From Mucilaginibacter gossypiicola (lineage in GTDB: Bacteria > Bacteroidota > Bacteroidia > Sphingobacteriales > Sphingobacteriaceae): a DNA stretch of 64,000 nucleotides. The DNA lies in contig NZ_FOCL01000004.1 in assembly GCF_900110105.1 (NCBI RefSeq), positions 887,215 through 951,214 on the forward strand, read 5' to 3'. The notes below the pieces were generated by a model. That model was not told where the DNA came from. It saw nothing but the letters and a program-made list of their open reading frames with translations, and made no database searches. This document shows positions 43,923-54,265 of this stretch, piece by piece; the first letter of the stretch is position 1; each line of letters opens with the position of its first letter. The position numbers and the translations under genes were made by a program.

Positions 43923-44006
43923 CACATGATGATGCCAATTATGCGCAGTTATTCGGTTAATGCACATTTTTCGTAAGCGACATATTCTTTGGAGGTATTG
44001 ATAACA

Positions 44007-45680
44007 ATGAAAAAAGGTAATTCTCAAGAAATGGCTATTTTAGGCGGCGGGCCCGCTGCACTGTTCATATTCAAACGTTTGGTTGCCCGCGGACTGCCGG
44101 GTCTGAACATTACTATTTTTGAAAAAAACGACCGCCTCGGTTACGGCATGCCTTATGGGCACAATGGCGCTGCGGATGAACATGTCACCAATGTTTCCGG
44201 CAACGAAATCCCGGAATTGATGAACGATTTGGCTGACTGGATCAAAAAAGTTCCTAAAGATACGCTGGACAAGTATCATATCGATCCCGGGAATTTTAAT
44301 GACTATAAAGTCCTCCCACGTTTGCTATTCGGACAGTATCTGAATGATCAGTTTAACCTGCTCCTTAAACAAGCCGGGGAAAAAGGAATCGAAACAACGG
44401 TCTGTTACAAGAGCATTGTGGCTGATGTCATCGATGACCCCGTTAAAAGAAAAGTAAAAGTTTTGCTGGAGGATGACCGAAGCTTTGATTTCGACCGCGT
44501 CGTCATCTGTACCGGCCACCTTTGGCCGCTCAGGTATGAAGGGAAAGTCAAAGGCTGGTTTGATTCACCTTATCCGCCGGCCAAGATAAGTGTAAAGGTA
44601 AATCACGCTGTCGCCATACGTGGTTCGTCGCTAACAGCCATCGACGCGATCCGGACTTTGGGTAGGCATAACGGCACTTTTAAGAAAATAGATGGGAAAC
44701 TGTGTTTTACGGCCGATGATCCGAATTTCAGAATCGTCATGTATTCCCGCAATGGACTGCTGCCTGCAGTACGGTTTCATCTGGAAGATTCACATTTAGG
44801 CAAAGAAACGGTATTGCCTGCTGAAGAGGTAGAAGCCATGCGCGCACAGCATGACGGTTTTTTGCCTTTGGACTATGTTTTTGAAAAGAATTTCAAAGCC
44901 GGAATTTTAAGGCAGGATCCGGGATTTTATGAGCAGATCAAAGAAATGAACATGGAAACCTTCGTGGACTGGATCATGGAACGGCGCGAGCGGACTGACC
45001 CCTTTGAATTGCTTAAAGAGGAATACGCGGAGGCGGAACAGTCTATAAAAAAACGCGAGTCAGTTTACTGGAAAGAAATGCTGGCCATCCTGAGCTTTGC
45101 CATGAATTATCCCGCCAAGTATTTTTCAGCGGAAGATTGGCTAAGGATGCGAAAAAAGTTGATGCCACTTATTTCCGTTGTGATCGCTTTTGTACCACAA
45201 AGTTCGGCTGAAACTCTGCTGGCGATGCACCAGGCCGGGAAACTGGAGCTGCTTGCCGTGGGAGAAGAGGGCTCTTTCGAGCCAGGCGAGGACGGGGGCG
45301 TGCTTATCGATGGCACGCATTACCAAACTTTTGTGGATTGCATCGGGCAGCCCCATTTGAATTATGAAGAATTGCCATATCCTGGCCTGTTGCAAAACCG
45401 CACGGTTAGCCCGGCGCGCTTACGGTTCAGGGATCCGGAAAAGGGCAGGCAAATGATGAGCGATGATCAGCAACAGGTGGTAGTTGATGATCAGGAGAAC
45501 TATTATCTGACGGTGCCGGGTGTAAGTATCAATGACAGCTTTCAGGCAGTTGATGAGTACAATGCGCTGAACGAACGGATCTATATCATGGCCGTGCCGT
45601 TCATAGGGGGATTTAATCCGGATTATTCCGGCCTGGATTTTTGTGAAGCGGCCTCTAAAGCCATTATCGATAGCCTATGA
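44007..45680 (+). CDS. FAD/NAD(P)-binding protein
   Basis: A 557-residue flavoprotein with a Rossmann start (MAILGGGPAALFIFKRL). The fold of NAD(P)-binding-9/FAD-NAD family members is visible: NVSGNEIPELMNDL, then a second dinucleotide-like segment RVVICTGHLWPL and HAVAIRGSSLTAIDA. GGAGG lies 11 bases before the ATG at 44007, deciding the start. The next gene overlaps by four bases. Its substrate is not known, and related proteins act as hydroxylases or reductases. Confidence 0.8.
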   Translation: MKKGNSQEMAILGGGPAALFIFKRLVARGLPGLNITIFEKNDRLGYGMPYGHNGAADEHVTNVSGNEIPELMNDLADWIKKVPKDTLDKYHIDPGNFNDYKVLPRLLFGQYLNDQFNLLLKQAGEKGIETTVCYKSIVADVIDDPVKRKVKVLLEDDRSFDFDRVVICTGHLWPLRYEGKVKGWFDSPYPPAKISVKVNHAVAIRGSSLTAIDAIRTLGRHNGTFKKIDGKLCFTADDPNFRIVMYSRNGLLPAVRFHLEDSHLGKETVLPAEEVEAMRAQHDGFLPLDYVFEKNFKAGILRQDPGFYEQIKEMNMETFVDWIMERRERTDPFELLKEEYAEAEQSIKKRESVYWKEMLAILSFAMNYPAKYFSAEDWLRMRKKLMPLISVVIAFVPQSSAETLLAMHQAGKLELLAVGEEGSFEPGEDGGVLIDGTHYQTFVDCIGQPHLNYEELPYPGLLQNRTVSPARLRFRDPEKGRQMMSDDQQQVVVDDQENYYLTVPGVSINDSFQAVDEYNALNERIYIMAVPFIGGFNPDYSGLDFCEAASKAIIDSL

Positions 45681-46234
45681 AATTATTTATGGTCTTACTG
45701 GGCTCGAAGGCGCCGAAAAGGAATGTCGAGCAGCACGATTTCTTTTTCGGGATTGCTGAAAAACTTGGTGACCTCAAACAGCAATTTGTCGGGTTTTGGC
45801 CGGAAGCGGGGAACAGCCTGCATATCGATGGCTGGCGGGAGATCAACTTTGTGGACGGTTACCGCGTCGACATTATGCCCGGACAGGATTACGGAAACAA
45901 TAAACGCATTTTCTTTATTAACCTGGGTGGTTACACTTCGGGAAAGCTGGAAGAACAGCATTACACCTTATTAACGGTACAGGATGACCGGATCTCCGCT
46001 CTGAAAGCGAGTAAAATGACGGCTTTTTTCAGAACCGCGACTATCAAAGGTCTGAAAGGAGCGGATGCTCATATCGATGAAAAATATGGCATTGATGTGG
46101 ACGACATCTACCGGATCGAAGACTTGTTATCACCGGAAACAAAGGCGCGCTGGCATATTCACTTAACTGCGGTGGAAAATGCTTCCGTAGACGAAGTCCA
46201 CCTGGGATATTTAAAAATGAGCCAGCTGGGCTAA
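45677..46234 (+). CDS. DUF1543 protein
   Basis: A 185-residue protein with the DUF1543 start (MKLFMVLLGSKAPKRNVEQH) and the INFVDGYRVDIMPGQ segment, then a second similar half (EEQHYTLLTVQDDRISALKA, KYGIDVDDIYRIEDLL). It is cotranscribed with the flavoprotein by a four-base overlap. Function is unknown. Confidence 0.8.
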   Translation: MKLFMVLLGSKAPKRNVEQHDFFFGIAEKLGDLKQQFVGFWPEAGNSLHIDGWREINFVDGYRVDIMPGQDYGNNKRIFFINLGGYTSGKLEEQHYTLLTVQDDRISALKASKMTAFFRTATIKGLKGADAHIDEKYGIDVDDIYRIEDLLSPETKARWHIHLTAVENASVDEVHLGYLKMSQLG

Positions 46235-46297
46235 ACTGCTCCCGAAGAAAGATCAATTTTTACAACAAGCGCCGCACTTGGTGTTTTAATCGAAGTT

Positions 46298-46849
46298 ATG
46301 GCAATAAAATCAGCATGTTTATTGGAATGGGTAAAAAAACGCTATGAGGGAAAAATTATTCCGCTGAGTAATGTGCCTTACATTCATCATGTTTCGGCGG
46401 TTGCGGAAATAGCGGCGAATTATACTGCGTTCGGTTACGAAGCAGGGCTGTGCCATGATATGCTTGAAGATGGGATTTGCAGCAACGATGAGCTGATTTC
46501 TGCTTTGTCTTCCTGTTCATACAGCCTGGGGGAAAGAAATGCTATTTTAGGATTGGTACTTGAATTAACAGATCATTATACCTGCGAGGCTTACCCCGAA
46601 CTCAGCAAAAAGGAGCGGCAGCGAAAAGAAAACAAGCGTCTGCGGAAGGTCAGCCCCGCAGCACAAACGGTTAAATATGCCGATCTCCTATACAATATGG
46701 ATTGGAAGCTCCGCTATGAACCTGAAAAAGTGCACCGGTACCTAAAACGAAAAATCCGCTTGCTGGAGCGCCTGGATAAAGGGAGCACAGCCTTGCATCA
46801 AAAAGTACTGGACCATGCGTATAGTCTTAATTCAAACAATGTGAACTAG
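46298..46849 (+). CDS. RelA/SpoT-like HD-domain protein, paralogue 2
   Basis: A 183-residue paralogue of the protein at 236-772 and very similar along its full length. The metal-binding set is complete: YIHHV, CHDMLED (with Glu and Asp as in SpoT) and KYADLLYNMDW. This copy is therefore the likely active (p)ppGpp or related hydrolase, while copy 1 has Lys in place of the Glu. The tail is Asn-rich (LNSNNVN). It has no close partner gene. Confidence 0.8.
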   Translation: MAIKSACLLEWVKKRYEGKIIPLSNVPYIHHVSAVAEIAANYTAFGYEAGLCHDMLEDGICSNDELISALSSCSYSLGERNAILGLVLELTDHYTCEAYPELSKKERQRKENKRLRKVSPAAQTVKYADLLYNMDWKLRYEPEKVHRYLKRKIRLLERLDKGSTALHQKVLDHAYSLNSNNVN

Positions 46850-46912
46850 TTACACTATTAATATTGTAAGGCAGCTGTATAGTCATGCATAAATAAAGGG
46901 CGGTGAGCTTTT

Positions 46913-47197
46913 TCAGGCAGCCTTAATATATGGATTGACCTTTTTTATTAGCACAGCTAAATCGAATGGCTTAGCGATAAGATCACTCGCCCCTGCGTTC
47001 ATCGCTATTGATTTTCCATCATTACTGGCTGAAATCACAATAACCGGCAAGGCTGCAGTAGCTGGCTTTTCCTTATGTTCCGAAGTAACTGGTCTCCTGA
47101 AATAGCAGAAAACGCGTATGGGTAACCCGACCAGGCTGTAAACATTTGATAGAGCTCTTTTATTGGTGCTCGAATGTTTCGTCCGGTTAATACGCAT
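46913..47197 (-). pseudogene. response-regulator remnant
   Basis: Only the second half of a receiver is readable: PVIVISASNDGKS with the switch Ser and DLIAKPFDLAVLIKKV with the Lys. The acidic cluster and the phospho-acceptor Asp are replaced by unrelated residues (SSTNKRALSNVYSLVG). The frame therefore cannot encode a working receiver and is a decayed relic. Confidence 0.75.
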
Positions 47198-47249
47198 AGT
47201 TTTGTTAACCTATCGTGTTCGGTTGTTTGTTTTTTTGATAGACAAGAGT

Positions 47250-47960
47250 TTAAGCGTCTCCGGTATCCAGCGGCAGGCTAAAATGAAACACAGAGCCGAT
47301 TCCACTTTGGCTTTCAGCCCAGACTTTGCCCCCATGACGTTCAATGATCTCCGAGCTAAGATAAAGGCCGATGCCAAAACCCGAAATATGCCGGGTATGG
47401 TTCGATTCCACGCGGTAATAACGGTCAAATATGCGTTCAAGATCACCGGGCTCTATACCCATTCCTTCGTCTTTGACGCTGACCACTACTTTTTGATCCT
47501 CTGTTTTACACATGACGTAAACATCCTTTGCCTTTGGTGAATATTTAATGGCATTGCTGATGAAGTTAGATATAACAGATTCTATTTTATCGCGATCGGC
47601 ATTCAATCGGATCAAGGGACATCCATCGAAGTGGATCTCGTGGCTACCAAAGATGAGTTGAGTTTCTTCGATGGCCTCCAGAATCAACTCACAAAGGTCA
47701 AATTCTTGTTTATCAATATGGATCTTGCCTGACTCAAGACGGGATATGTTTAAAAAACCATTGATCATATTTGTCATCCGCTTGATCTGCAATGCACCTT
47801 TCTGCATTGCGCCGGAAAGAAACTTATCTTCGCTGTTTTTTAATTTCAGGTTCGCTACCTGAATAATGGCCCCAAGGGATGTTAACGGGGTTTTTAATTC
47901 ATGACTTACCATTCCGATGAAATCACTTTTTCGCGTTTCAGCTTGTTTTTTCTCCGTGAT
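47250..47960 (-). pseudogene. histidine kinase core, 5' truncated
   Basis: Histidine kinase homology runs from ITEKKQAETRKSDFIGMVSH (near 47960) through the phospho-His motif SHELKTPLTSLGAI, NFISNAIKYSPKA, EGMGIEP and FGIGLYLSSEII to LPLDTGDA. Upstream of 47960 the frame continues to 48140 but reads as non-kinase text. All sensory and signal-receiving domains are lost. The kinase abuts a helicase fragment in head-to-head orientation. Confidence 0.8.
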
Positions 47961-49790
47961 GATGCGCAAAAGATGATAGACGACTACGTAGGTGCATTGC
48001 AATTTGTTGATGATTATTTCCGACTCAACTACCCTTCGTTCCTGAACAAATATTTTAAAGGCAGCAGGCAACAAGAGATAAGTCAGAACCTTACACCCGC
48101 AAAATACAGAGAGCTTATCGGCGAACTTTCGCCAATGCAATCAGCTATAATTAGTGACAAAACTTCGAAATATATAGTAGTGGCGGCCGGACCTGGTAGT
48201 GGGAAGACCAAGGTATTGGTGCACAAACTGGCATCGCTGATGATGCTGGAAGATGTTAAGCACGAGCAATTGCTGATGCTCACTTTCTCGCGTGCGGCTG
48301 CAACCGAGTTTAAAAAGCGTTTATTAAAACTGGTGGGTAATGCCGCTCACTTTATCGAGATAAAAACCTTCCATTCGTATTGCTTTGACCTGTTGGGTAA
48401 AGTGGGAAGTATCGACGGAGCCGATACCATAATCAAGCGAACCATTGAAAAGATAAAGAGCAAAGAGGTTGAACCTAACAGGATAACCAAGACCGTATTG
48501 GTGATAGACGAGGCGCAGGATATGGACGAGGACAATTTCAGTTTGGTTAGCGCGCTGATGGCCGAAAACGAAGAGATGCGAGTCATAGCGGTTGGGGATG
48601 ATGATCAGAACATCTACCAATTTCGTGGTTCGGACTCCCGATATCTTAAAACCCTGGCAACCTTGCAGGGAGGTAAACTCTATGAACTAACAGAAAACTA
48701 CCGGAGCAAGGACAACATTGCAGAGTTTGCCAACCAATTTGTAAAATGCTTACAAAGCCGTTTAAAACACACTTCTATAACAACTCACAAGGTCGGCAAC
48801 GGCGTTATAAAGATCTACAGACACACGCATGGCGGTTTAATCGTGCCTACGGTGACAGAAATCATCAACACACCCTTAGCCGGCAGTACATGCATACTTA
48901 CCCATAGTAATAACGAAGCAGAAGAAATAACGGGTTTGCTTTTAAAACACGGTCTGAAAGCTAAACTCATCCGCTCCAACGATGGATTCGCGCTTTACAA
49001 TTTAGACGAGATAAAACACTTTCTTGATCAACTGAATACTCCGAATGATGTTTATGTAATTACAGACAATGCTTGGGATGCGGCAAAAAGGTCGGTAAAA
49101 ACAAAGTTCGTCCAAAGTGAAAATTGGTCAATATTAGAGCAATTGATAACAGATTTTGAAATCGTAAACCCCAAAAAGAAATACCGGTCGGATCTTGATG
49201 TTTTTATCCGCGAGTCGCATTTGGAGGACTTTTATCAGCGCGATACCGAAACCATTTTTGTATCAACCATCCACAAAGCTAAGGGACGGGAATTTGACAA
49301 CTTATTCCTGATGCTGGACAGCTTAGAGAACACGACCACCGAGCAAAAAAAACGAGAGCTTTACGTAGCGATCACCCGGGCTAAACAGAACTTGACTATC
49401 CATCTCAATAGCGGGCATTTTGACCATATCCAAGTCACGAACTTGCATCGGACAGAGATAACAGAACAAAACTCGCGTGCCGACCAATTATCAATGCACC
49501 TAACGCATAAAGATGTTCAACTAAACCACTTTTATAATGTGCAGCCACGTGTTGCCAATTTATTAGCTGGTGATAACTTGCAATATCGGGGCGAGGAATA
49601 TTTAGAAAGCAGTGGTTATCCGGTGATCAAATTCTCCATGCAGTTCATGGAAAAGATAACATCGTTGAAAGCCAAAAACTTCAGACTAAAAGAAGCCATG
49701 GTTAATTATGTGGTTTGGTGGCGAAAAGAGGGTACTCAACACCAGATCATGATCATTTTGCCTAAGCTCACATTCGAAAAAGGATTCTAA
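47958..49790 (+). pseudogene. UvrD/Rep-type helicase C-terminal fragment
   Basis: A UvrD-like helicase region: VAAGPGSGKTKVLVHKLASL (Walker A), LLMLTFSRAAATEFKKRL, VLVIDEAQDMDE (Walker B), GDDDQNIYQFRG, LTENYRSKDN and TIHKAKGREFDNL, VAITRAKQNL. The text before about 47958 is the reverse complement of the kinase gene, so the natural N-terminus is missing. In Bacteroidota this region often forms the C-terminal part of a long RecQ-UvrD fusion protein, and the RecQ part is not here. An in-frame ATG at 47901 could still give 629 residues. Confidence 0.75.
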
Positions 49791-50367
49791 CCCTATGTTG
49801 GGTCGCGTGTTCCTCACAACCAGGTCATGAATATCTGATTAGGTGAGGTTATACGTTCGCTAAATATCATTTCAAAACCAAATGATCAAGGTACACGCGA
49901 CACGCGTGCACCAGTAATGCGCTGCTAATAATATAGGAAACGTATTAACCCGCGTACTGAGAGCAGAATTATATGAAGATTTATTCACAGCCAATTTAAG
50001 GTGAGATATCTAAAATATTAGTTCGCGAGCATTATTTTAATTGGTTTCACGGCCCCATGATTTGGGGCCGTGCTTTTTTACGAAAAGAGCCCTGTAATCA
50101 GTACCAACCGAACTGGGGCAGCTCCGGGTCAATAAGAAAAAAACGTTTACGGGCTTGGACTTTATGTGGAGGAGGCAGCGGTCATTAAAGGAAAGTACTC
50201 ATCTGTAGCCATTTCCAATAGCGATAGTGGTTATCATCATCTTTTTAGCCCGATAGCACATTTTTGAACAGGCATGGCTACCTCGTTACCATGCCTGTCC
50301 GTAATCTCCGGTATATGGTTGACTTGGTTCTAAACAGTATCCTTGAAAAAGTGATGCGTATTATAAC
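49791..50367. other. intergenic region with one terminator
   Basis: 577 bases between the helicase remnant and the transporter gene. It contains the strong terminator listed next and otherwise no gene or repeat that I can support. Confidence 0.4.
50049..50080 (+). terminator. strong intrinsic terminator without adjacent gene
   Basis: CACGGCCCC and GGGGCCGTG pair around ATGATTT, then CTTTTTT. The nearest gene end is 259 bases upstream, so it probably belongs to a lost gene. The core resembles that at 11649-11670. Confidence 0.85.
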
Positions 50368-51597
50368 TTAGTGTTTAACTTTATAAAACTTAAAGGCAAA
50401 CAAAAAGATGACTACGTAACATATAATAGGCAGGTAATAGGCATTAGCAACACTATGATTAGCCACCAGGCCCATTAGTAATGGAAAAATTGCGCCGCCT
50501 ACAACTCCCATTGATATGAATGATGAAGCTTGCTGCGTGTGGCGTCCAAGGTTTTTTAAGCCAAGACTAAAGATAGTTGGAAACATGATGCTGAAAAAGA
50601 AGTTGATCATCATCAGCGCAACGTATGACGTCCATCCCCATCCCTGAGCAACGATAATACACATGATTATATTGCACATAGCAAAAGTTGCCAGTAGTCT
50701 GTTAGGCGCAATGAACTTCATCAGAAATGTGCCTATCACGCGCCCTAAGGCCATCATCAGCATAAAAACACTCATATAGTTTCCTGCTGTAAGATTGCTG
50801 AAGCCCATCACTTCATGACCGTAATTGATAAAAAAGGCCCATGTACCGCCTTGAGCCGCTACGTTAAAGAATTGTGCGGCAACTGCCCATACAAAATGTT
50901 TATGCTGGTATAGTTTTTTTGAAGGCGCCAAATCAACGTTTAACGCTTCTTCATCATCTGAGGCCGTTACCGCATGAGGGTCGGTAAGTGAAGGCACGCG
51001 GAGAAAAAGAAAGGCGATGATCAGGAATATGATAACGGCTCCGATACCTATGTAAAGAGATTTTACAGCCGAAAGATCAGTGGTACTGGCGCCGGTTGCC
51101 CTAAGCAGAAACCATGAGGCAATAAGCGGCCCGCAAATGGCACCAATGGCATTAAACATTTGTGAAAAATTGATACGGAGATCGCTTGTGCGCTGGTCGC
51201 CTAAGGCCGCAGAGAACGGATGTGCTACCGTTTCGAGTGTCGCCATTCCACAACCCATAACAAATAGCGCGATTCTGAAAAAATTAAATGAGGCGGCGTT
51301 TGCTGCAGGCACAAACATAAATATCCCTGTAGCAAACAAACCAAGGCCGAGTAAAACACCGGGTTTATATCCGAATTTTTTAAGAAAATATCCAGCCGGA
51401 ATGCTCATTACAAAATAGGCCCCGAAAACAGAAAGTTGAATGAGACCTGATTGTGATTTGGAAACGTTTAATGCCTCCTGGAAATATTTGTTCAATACAT
51501 CGCTCATGGCATGTAGTACGCCCCACATTAAAAACAATGAGGTTACGAAAATGAAGTTAGCTATGTATTTCTTCTCAATAAAAGGAACTTTTTGCAT
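50368..51597 (-). CDS. FucP-type sugar/H+ symporter
   Basis: A 409-residue MFS transporter of the fucose/glucose/galactose permease group. The start FIFVTSLFLMWGVLHAMSDV and the segment SQSGLIQLSVFGAYFVMSIP match FucP, with about 12 helices. A long hydrophilic loop (FLRVPSLTDPHAVTASDDEE) lies in the middle. It is divergent from a LacI regulator across 297 bases, so it is probably controlled by it. The sugar is unknown. Confidence 0.88.
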   Translation of the reverse strand: MQKVPFIEKKYIANFIFVTSLFLMWGVLHAMSDVLNKYFQEALNVSKSQSGLIQLSVFGAYFVMSIPAGYFLKKFGYKPGVLLGLGLFATGIFMFVPAANAASFNFFRIALFVMGCGMATLETVAHPFSAALGDQRTSDLRINFSQMFNAIGAICGPLIASWFLLRATGASTTDLSAVKSLYIGIGAVIIFLIIAFLFLRVPSLTDPHAVTASDDEEALNVDLAPSKKLYQHKHFVWAVAAQFFNVAAQGGTWAFFINYGHEVMGFSNLTAGNYMSVFMLMMALGRVIGTFLMKFIAPNRLLATFAMCNIIMCIIVAQGWGWTSYVALMMINFFFSIMFPTIFSLGLKNLGRHTQQASSFISMGVVGGAIFPLLMGLVANHSVANAYYLPIICYVVIFLFAFKFYKVKH

Positions 51598-51710
51598 GGT
51601 TATTTAATTGTAAATGGTTTAGCCTGGATGTTATTGTTGTGAAAATGTAACAGTACCTGTCATCGTGATGAATCAGCTGTACATAATCAATCTTGGTTTA
51701 TAATTTGTTT

Positions 51711-51720
51711 TAGTCGACTA
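51711..51720. promoter_or_regulatory. palindromic site, LacI type
   Basis: TAGTCGACTA, a self-complementary 10-mer, lies 114 bases before the transporter gene and 175 before lacI copy 1. LacI-family operators have such symmetric centres. Confidence 0.45.
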
Positions 51721-51764
51721 TTCGGTTTCTTAGCCCCGTTTTATCGGCTACAATTATAGTTAAT

Positions 51765-51776
51765 AAAACCGGTTTT
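51765..51776. promoter_or_regulatory. palindromic site, LacI type
   Basis: AAAACCGGTTTT is self-complementary over 12 bases with a central CCGG and lies between the divergent genes. It is the second candidate operator for LacI copy 1. Confidence 0.5.
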
Positions 51777-51894
51777 GCAAGTCAATAACGCGATATTCAA
51801 ACCTGATTTTAAAATAATAGTTCCAATTGGTTTGAAATCCGGAATATCTGATTCCAAGCCGCTTTAAATTTTTAGTTTTGTACTCCTGTTTAAA

Positions 51895-52905
51895 ATGAAA
51901 AAACTATCGATTAATGATATTGCTCGTCAGCTAAATGTAGCCAAGTCCACGGTTTCTTTTATTTTGAATGGAAAGGCCGAGGAAAAAAGAATAAGCAGGG
52001 AACTGTCCAAAAAGGTTTTGGAATTTGCCGAACAAGCCGGGTATAGGCCCAGCCAGCTTGCCAAGAGTCTGAGTACAGGGAAAACTCAGATGATCTGTCT
52101 CATGGTTGAAAAGATTTCCGATCATTTCTTTTCACACATAGCATATCATCTGGAAGCTTTGGCTTACAAAAGCGGCTACAAGATCATCTATTGCAGTACC
52201 GAAAATGATCCTGATAAGGCCCGGGAGTTGATAAGCGTATTCCGGACAAGACAGGTGGATGGTTATATTATCACACCACCTGTTAATATAGACGCGGAGA
52301 TCAGGGATTTATTAAATGATAACCTGCCAGTCGTGCTATTTGACAGGTATCTGCCGGATACGCCCACAGATTACGTTGGACTCGACAATTACAACGGCAC
52401 CAGGGAAGCCGTTGAGCATCTGATCGCTGCCGGATCGAAAAGAATAGCGTTAGTTACTTTGAACTCAGGTCAAACACAAATGCTTGAAAGGTTATCCGGC
52501 TATATGGCAGCTATAAAGCGGCATAAATTAAAACCTTTAGTTCTTAAAGGGCATTTTGAAGACGAGATGGAGGCTACCGTAAAGCTGACGGTTCAATTCT
52601 TAAAGGATAATGCTGATGTGGATGCAATTTTATTTGCTACTAACTATCTTGCACTAAGTGGCATAAAAGCCATAAACGAACTGGGATTAAATATTCCCAC
52701 CGATATTGCAGTGATCGCTTTCGATGATCATGACGTTTTCAATATTTTCAATCCGCCCATCAGCGCTATAGCTCAGCCGCGTGAGGAAATCGCCAAACAA
52801 CTGTTCAACACACTCTTAGATAAATTAGAAAATAAAGAATCATTAAAAGTCGTGCGTAAAATCATTATTCAACCTAAACTGGTATTAAGAGGATCTACAA
52901 GATAG
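51895..52905 (+). CDS. LacI-family transcription regulator 1
   Basis: A 336-residue repressor with a HTH (LSINDIARQLNVAKSTVSFI) and hinge helix (SQLAKSLSTGKT), then a two-lobe sugar-binding domain (RTRQVDGYIITPPVN, VVLFDRYLPDTPTDYVGLDN, IAVIAFDDHDVFNIFNPPIS). It shares the segment AEEK directly after the HTH with copy 2. It is divergent from a FucP-type transporter. The effector sugar is unknown. Confidence 0.93.
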   Translation: MKKLSINDIARQLNVAKSTVSFILNGKAEEKRISRELSKKVLEFAEQAGYRPSQLAKSLSTGKTQMICLMVEKISDHFFSHIAYHLEALAYKSGYKIIYCSTENDPDKARELISVFRTRQVDGYIITPPVNIDAEIRDLLNDNLPVVLFDRYLPDTPTDYVGLDNYNGTREAVEHLIAAGSKRIALVTLNSGQTQMLERLSGYMAAIKRHKLKPLVLKGHFEDEMEATVKLTVQFLKDNADVDAILFATNYLALSGIKAINELGLNIPTDIAVIAFDDHDVFNIFNPPISAIAQPREEIAKQLFNTLLDKLENKESLKVVRKIIIQPKLVLRGSTR

Positions 52906-53142
52906 CCCACGGCATAGGGTAGGTGCTAAGATATTTTAGACCCCGGTTTTTGACTACAGCTATAGAAAAGATACAATATTATTTCTCATGCGAAAAAGAA
53001 AGATGATGGAGCATCGGCACTTGCCCGTTAGACTTTTCTGCTCTCGCCGCGTAAATTATCAATAATCTGTTGCTTTAATCGTTTAAAGAATTTACATTTG
53101 TTCCCGTACCCATTTTAACCTTAAACTCCAGCCTGCTAAAAA
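52906..53142. other. intergenic region between the LacI genes
   Basis: 237 bases. They hold the 16-bp operator-like site listed next and presumably the promoter of LacI copy 2. Confidence 0.5.
53073..53088. promoter_or_regulatory. operator upstream of LacI copy 2
   Basis: CTTTAATCGTTTAAAG is a near-perfect palindrome with one mismatch and shares its core (TTTAATCG) with the two sites upstream of susC. This suggests autoregulation of LacI copy 2. Confidence 0.65.
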
Positions 53143-54159
53143 GTGAAAAAAGTTGTCCTGAAAGATATTGCGCAACACGTTGGTGTATCCACCGCGCTGG
53201 TTTCGTATGTGCTTAACGGACAGGCTGAGGAAAAGCAGGTAAGCAAGGAAAACGCGGAGAAGATCAAGCTGGCGGCTATTGAACTAAATTACCAGCCTAA
53301 CCAGGTAGCCAAAAGCCTTAGGATGCGAAAGACCCATACCATTGGTTTGGTGGTGGCTGATATCAATTATCGTTTCAGTACCGGGATTACCAGGGCCATA
53401 GAGGCTGAGGCTAAACGACTTAACTTTACCGTGATTTTTGGCAGCACCAATGAAAGCCCTGATAAATTTACCGAACTCACCAATGTGTTGGTAAACCGGC
53501 AGGTAGATGGCCTGATCCTGGTGCCGGGTGAGAACTCGCAGCAGCAGATTCTGCATTTGCAAAATTCAGGGATTCCATTTGTACTTATCGACCGTTATTT
53601 TCCGGAAATAGATACTAACTACGTTGCCTTAGATAATTATAAGGCCGCCTATGACGCGGTGACCTACCTGGTTACTTCCGGGCATAAACGCGTTAGTTTC
53701 ATCAACCTAAAAACAAGCATGTTCCATTTGCAGGAACGCGACCGGGGATATCTGGATGCATTGAAGGATCATCACCTGGAAAGCCGCCCCGAATGGCTGA
53801 TCCATATTGATGGCGATGATTTGCCACATGGCATAGCATCTGCTATTCAGCCGCTGCTCAATTCTGCTGATAAGCCAGATGCTATTTTTTTGGCAACAGA
53901 CAGGCTCACCATAGAGGCCTTAAAGAGATTAAACACGCTGGGTGTAAAAGTGCCGGATGACATATCGGTACTAAGTTTTGACGAGTCGGACGCGTTCGAC
54001 CTGTTTTATTGCCCTGTTACCCACGGGCGGCAGCCTTTAGAAGAAATGGGGGAGGCCGCTGTGAAAACTCTCATCAACCTGATCAATAACCAAAAGATAA
54101 ATAAAAAGCTGACGTTCCAGGCCGGGTTTGTCCCGGGAAAATCATGCCGGGAGACCTGA
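53143..54159 (+). CDS. LacI-family transcription regulator 2
   Basis: A 338-residue regulator starting at GTG (VLKDIAQHVGVSTALVSYVL, with LNGQAEEKQVS). The hinge is QVAKSLRMRKTH. The ligand-binding segments are NRQVDGLILVPGEN, FVLIDRYFPEIDTNYVALDN and ISVLSFDESDAFDLFYCPVT. It is placed directly upstream of susC and the matching operators, so it probably regulates the downstream sugar locus. Confidence 0.93.
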   Translation: MKKVVLKDIAQHVGVSTALVSYVLNGQAEEKQVSKENAEKIKLAAIELNYQPNQVAKSLRMRKTHTIGLVVADINYRFSTGITRAIEAEAKRLNFTVIFGSTNESPDKFTELTNVLVNRQVDGLILVPGENSQQQILHLQNSGIPFVLIDRYFPEIDTNYVALDNYKAAYDAVTYLVTSGHKRVSFINLKTSMFHLQERDRGYLDALKDHHLESRPEWLIHIDGDDLPHGIASAIQPLLNSADKPDAIFLATDRLTIEALKRLNTLGVKVPDDISVLSFDESDAFDLFYCPVTHGRQPLEEMGEAAVKTLINLINNQKINKKLTFQAGFVPGKSCRET

Positions 54160-54170
54160 ATTTTTTTTTG

Positions 54171-54202
54171 ACCTTTTACTTTAATCGATTAAAGTAAAAG
54201 GT
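54171..54202. promoter_or_regulatory. 32-bp perfect palindrome upstream of susC
   Basis: The two halves ACCTTTTACTTTAATC and GATTAAAGTAAAAGGT are exact inverted copies. The inner 18 bases (ACTTTAATCGATTAAAGT) are an operator of LacI type. A run of nine T precedes it. It could be both an operator and an end hairpin for LacI copy 2. Confidence 0.7.
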
Positions 54203-54265
54203 TTAACCTAATAATCAAATTGAAAAACTAAACAGTACAGCATATGAACCATTTTAGAATCTATT

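Noticed and set aside
47961..48140. N-terminal extension of the truncated histidine kinase
   Set aside because: The text is antisense to the helicase fragment and shows no kinase or sensor similarity.
51804..51846. TTCAAACC and GGTTTGAA inverted arms upstream of LacI 1
   Set aside because: The arms are about 24 bases apart and imperfectly placed for a dimer site; chance is likely in AT-rich sequence.
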